Shown here: positions 62,701-64,000 of the stretch, piece after piece
Layout: each line of letters starts with the position of its first letter
Numbering within the stretch: the first letter of the stretch is position 1
Assembly: GCF_000799465.1 (NCBI RefSeq)
Contig: NZ_JUGU01000001.1
Span: forward strand, 3,120,501-3,184,500
DNA from: Psychroserpens sp. Hel_I_66
Lineage (GTDB): Bacteria > Bacteroidota > Bacteroidia > Flavobacteriales > Flavobacteriaceae
DNA: 64,000 nt
Reading direction: 5' to 3'
The notes under the pieces: model-generated
Told to the model about the DNA's origin: nothing
Databases searched by the model: none
The model's input: the letters and a program-made list of their open reading frames with translations, nothing else
Made by a program: the position numbers and the translations under genes

Positions 62701-64000
62701 ATCGGTATTTGCTATTCTCACAGTTGCTGTTCTCGTACCATCTGCAGATGGAAAAAACTGAATATTAAATGTTGTTGGTGTGCCATAAGTAACGCTTGCA
62801 GCTGGTTGTATAGTCACAATAAAATCTCCTGCATTTGCACCAATAATCTCAACTCTTGGTGTTCCTGTTAGGTTTAAAACTGTAGCCCCAATGTTCTCTA
62901 CGGAAAACGTCTTTACAGGGCCAGGAGAGCCTACGTTTGTAGATCCAAAAAGTGTATTATTTAAACCGTAAGGTGCATTAAACCCATTGGCGATAGAAAT
63001 ATTATTTCCTTTAATATTCATTTCTCCATTCACGGGTTGCACAATATTTATGGTGTAATCTTCTACTTCGCCATCAAAACCAGTTTGGCAAGGAGTTGTT
63101 GGAGTAAGATTATAAATAGTAGAAACCCTCATTCTAGTAGATGCTATAACAGCATTAGTAGGTATTTCTATAGCTAATGGACTTCCATCTGTAGAGCCAT
63201 TAGCAACGTTAAAAGCATTACCTAGTTCGTAATCTTCATTGGAGTCACTAAAGTCACCATCATTATTCCAATCAAACCATACCATTGTAGTAGTATTAAA
63301 ACTACCGTCAGTATTTACTCTAACATCTAAATTGTATATTTCTCCTAGAGTAACTGTTGTAGAAATTGATGTAAAGTCTGAATATGCAACATCTGTATTT
63401 GTATTTAGATTATTAATTGTATTAAAAACAACTCCTGTAGTACCTGTATCAAAAGAAGTATTTCCGAATGAATCACAATAAGTTAAAGATGGCACAGCAC
63501 AAACTTCAACACCTTCTGTCCAAGTGGTGCCTCTTCTTATAAAAACTTTAAAGCAATAACTTGTGCCATTTACAAGACCGTTTACAGAGTTAACACTTAC
63601 TGTTCCGGTTGTAGAATAAACAATACCGTTAGGTGTTGAATAATCAACATCTGTATTTGCATAAGTTCCTGTTGGAGTAAAAACAACTGGACCTTGATTT
63701 GCTACGATTATCAATTGGTCAAAACAAGATGTTGGTAATGGGTTATTCCAATTTAAGTTCACTTGGTTTGTTAAAGGTGTAGCGACTAAATTGGTGACAT
63801 CACCTTGGGCAGTTTCATTAGTAACTGTGCTTCCGTTAGTTCCTCCATTTGACCATCCAGTAAGAGTTTCGCCAACATAAGAATACACTGTGAAAGAATA
63901 ATTGTTATCTTCTGTTAAACCAGTTATTGTTGCAGTAGTTGCAGTTCCTTTATAGACCACTCGTCCTAAACTTGCTGGAGTAACAGGAGTTGCAGCAGAA
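59743..64000 (-). CDS. Very large T9SS-secreted multi-domain protein (partial, C-terminal part)
   Basis: The frame is open to the window edge, so the N-terminus is missing; about 1,418 residues are visible. In order: fibronectin type III-like segment (NYSFTVYSYVGETLTGWSNG), a GEVED domain (VWFDWNNDGDFSDSNEDYEL, GFDGEVEDYTINIV), a choice-of-anchor D/ASPM-like segment (KGNNISIANGFNAPYGLNNT, FSVENIGATVLNLTGTPRVE), IPT-like and lamin-tail-like repeats (LFISEISDAHTGSSSLIEVF), Ig-like strands, and a C-terminal type A sorting domain (MTIKSVEIMDMLGRTIYNLK, LSQSTYVARVTLSNDQVVSK). Probably a surface adhesin or matrix protein. The GEVED Asp-rich loops suggest calcium binding. Confidence 0.85.
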   Translation of the reverse strand, partial: SAATPVTPASLGRVVYKGTATTATITGLTEDNNYSFTVYSYVGETLTGWSNGGTNGSTVTNETAQGDVTNLVATPLTNQVNLNWNNPLPTSCFDQLIIVANQGPVVFTPTGTYANTDVDYSTPNGIVYSTTGTVSVNSVNGLVNGTSYCFKVFIRRGTTWTEGVEVCAVPSLTYCDSFGNTSFDTGTTGVVFNTINNLNTNTDVAYSDFTSISTTVTLGEIYNLDVRVNTDGSFNTTTMVWFDWNNDGDFSDSNEDYELGNAFNVANGSTDGSPLAIEIPTNAVIASTRMRVSTIYNLTPTTPCQTGFDGEVEDYTINIVQPVNGEMNIKGNNISIANGFNAPYGLNNTLFGSTNVGSPGPVKTFSVENIGATVLNLTGTPRVEIIGANAGDFIVTIQPAASVTYGTPTTFNIQFFPSADGTRTATVRIANTDSNENPYEFDIQGTAVCSTVLTSNIWPVEGPENTEVNITSVNDLTGATATINGISMTVVSTSSTELVVLIPAGATNGNLEVLFSTGCSSTNAFTIIDNAIGGCETATSSIVPGNLFISEISDAHTGSSSLIEVFNGTTNTINLTNYSIRIFNNGSASPSFTANLTGSLAPGGVHVISVGTTSCNTYANGLNGSLPNQSFDGAGGINFDNNSSDAIQLFNGSSAIDSFGVVSSGDVTVADAASWANGLVIDGDGVNFRRQNTATPLPSTTFDITQWDQVDWSTCGDSDYSDFGIYDFSLGVPPTVSVLADPTFNCTGSTFLSITGTEGVPSGFGLVYQWYYLAPNDTNFVVVPNSADFNGENSATLEVVNNLAYNNYQFYCQVRENNATCYTASNAVKLSAEGAVWDGTSWSSSPSDSKIVIINADYDTNNGTNGQDSFQACQLIVNSGARLTVHNGDFVEVINDVVVNGNTALDYGEIIVNTHGAFIQRGNSTAAGTFTLNGTGNSQVVKFTAPLQNWYDYTYWSSPVVNARVTDALFTSDPNRRFWYNANNYLDSDGDDIDDNDNDWTLVTGASDPNDIMTSGKGYAATHDNIAFMPNQAYQYIFEGALQTGDVSYPLAYNSANSNHWNLVGNPYPSAIDVDDLFALNTAIKDVVYLWSHYRAPLDTNPGNEVLNFSQNDYLLINDAMEVGNGSDLDGDGDVDALDIPERYIPSGQSFFISSLSTNPILFNNSMRISGENSNNQFFRVAQSNKIWINLTSNSGAYSQTGIAYLNTATNGFDGIGYDAKRNTSVDVAASIYTLITETPNTKYAIQAKAEDALSLNEVIPLGFATQLTLPSIYEIKLLKKTGDFMNENTVYLKDYLMNITHVLSENAYAFTSETGEFNDRFEIVFQPETLSVSENEISPNDLSIIELSDGNVKISVGKNMTIKSVEIMDMLGRTIYNLKGQNSTEIYDLSTLSQSTYVARVTLSNDQVVSKKAVKMK

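Overview
The window looks like a chromosomal segment from a marine-type Flavobacteriaceae (Bacteroidota). The evidence is low GC, many type IX secretion (T9SS) sorting-domain proteins, TonB-dependent receptors, short lipoproteins, a probable PorZ, flavobacterial -7 promoter boxes (TAnnTTTG) and a short-chain L-threonine dehydrogenase of the type known from flavobacteria. All names come from reading the sequence; no database search was possible.

Layout. 1-2911: glycerol-3-phosphate dehydrogenase (partial) divergent from a DeoR/GlpR-like repressor, then a lipoprotein sulfatase. 2901-6066: an ECF-like sigma factor, a membrane anti-sigma/TonB-C fusion and a small exported protein, tightly coupled. 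6239-19867: housekeeping and envelope genes (J-domain protein, bacilliredoxin, PlsC, acyl-ACP desaturase, HD hydrolase, AraC regulator, threonine dehydrogenase, M13 peptidase, SDR protein, CBS protein, GIDE-like membrane protein, spermidine-synthase-like methyltransferase).

19887-24367 is the main discovery. It is a complete 4,465-bp transposon (19895-24359) with 26-bp perfect terminal inverted repeats starting GG and a perfect 8-bp target duplication (ATTATATT). It encodes an IS1595/ISXO2-family DDE transposase, and between its ends it carries a set of unfamiliar passenger genes: a NYN-domain (PIN-like) putative RNase, a winged-helix-like protein, a coupled run of very small genes (78, 48, 74 and 32 aa) behind a palindromic operator, a 68-aa protein divergent from the transposase, and a 34-aa peptide made almost wholly of Arg, Val and Thr. 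Hairpins and terminators separate these units. The element sits immediately upstream of the -7 box of the spermidine-synthase-like gene.

24522-64000: short SSB, MG2/TonB-plug surface protein, HDAC-like hydrolase, a phosphodiesterase-TPR-sulfotransferase fusion, T9SS cargo, Tex, MORN protein, OmpA, lipocalin-like and META lipoproteins, MetG, LD-carboxypeptidase, YraN, NadD-Gmk-YicC cluster, thioesterase, EamA transporter, ArsC-like protein, DinB protein, Na+/H+ antiporter, cystathionine synthase/lyase, glutamate dehydrogenase, PorZ-RecO-TonB receptor, and a very large T9SS-secreted protein cut by the window edge.

A second, genome-scale signal is a strongly over-represented word, TTCCGAAG/CTTCGGAA. 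I located 30 copies by eye where base composition predicts one or two, with related TTCCGNAG variants, and none inside the transposon. No rRNA, tRNA or CRISPR array was found.
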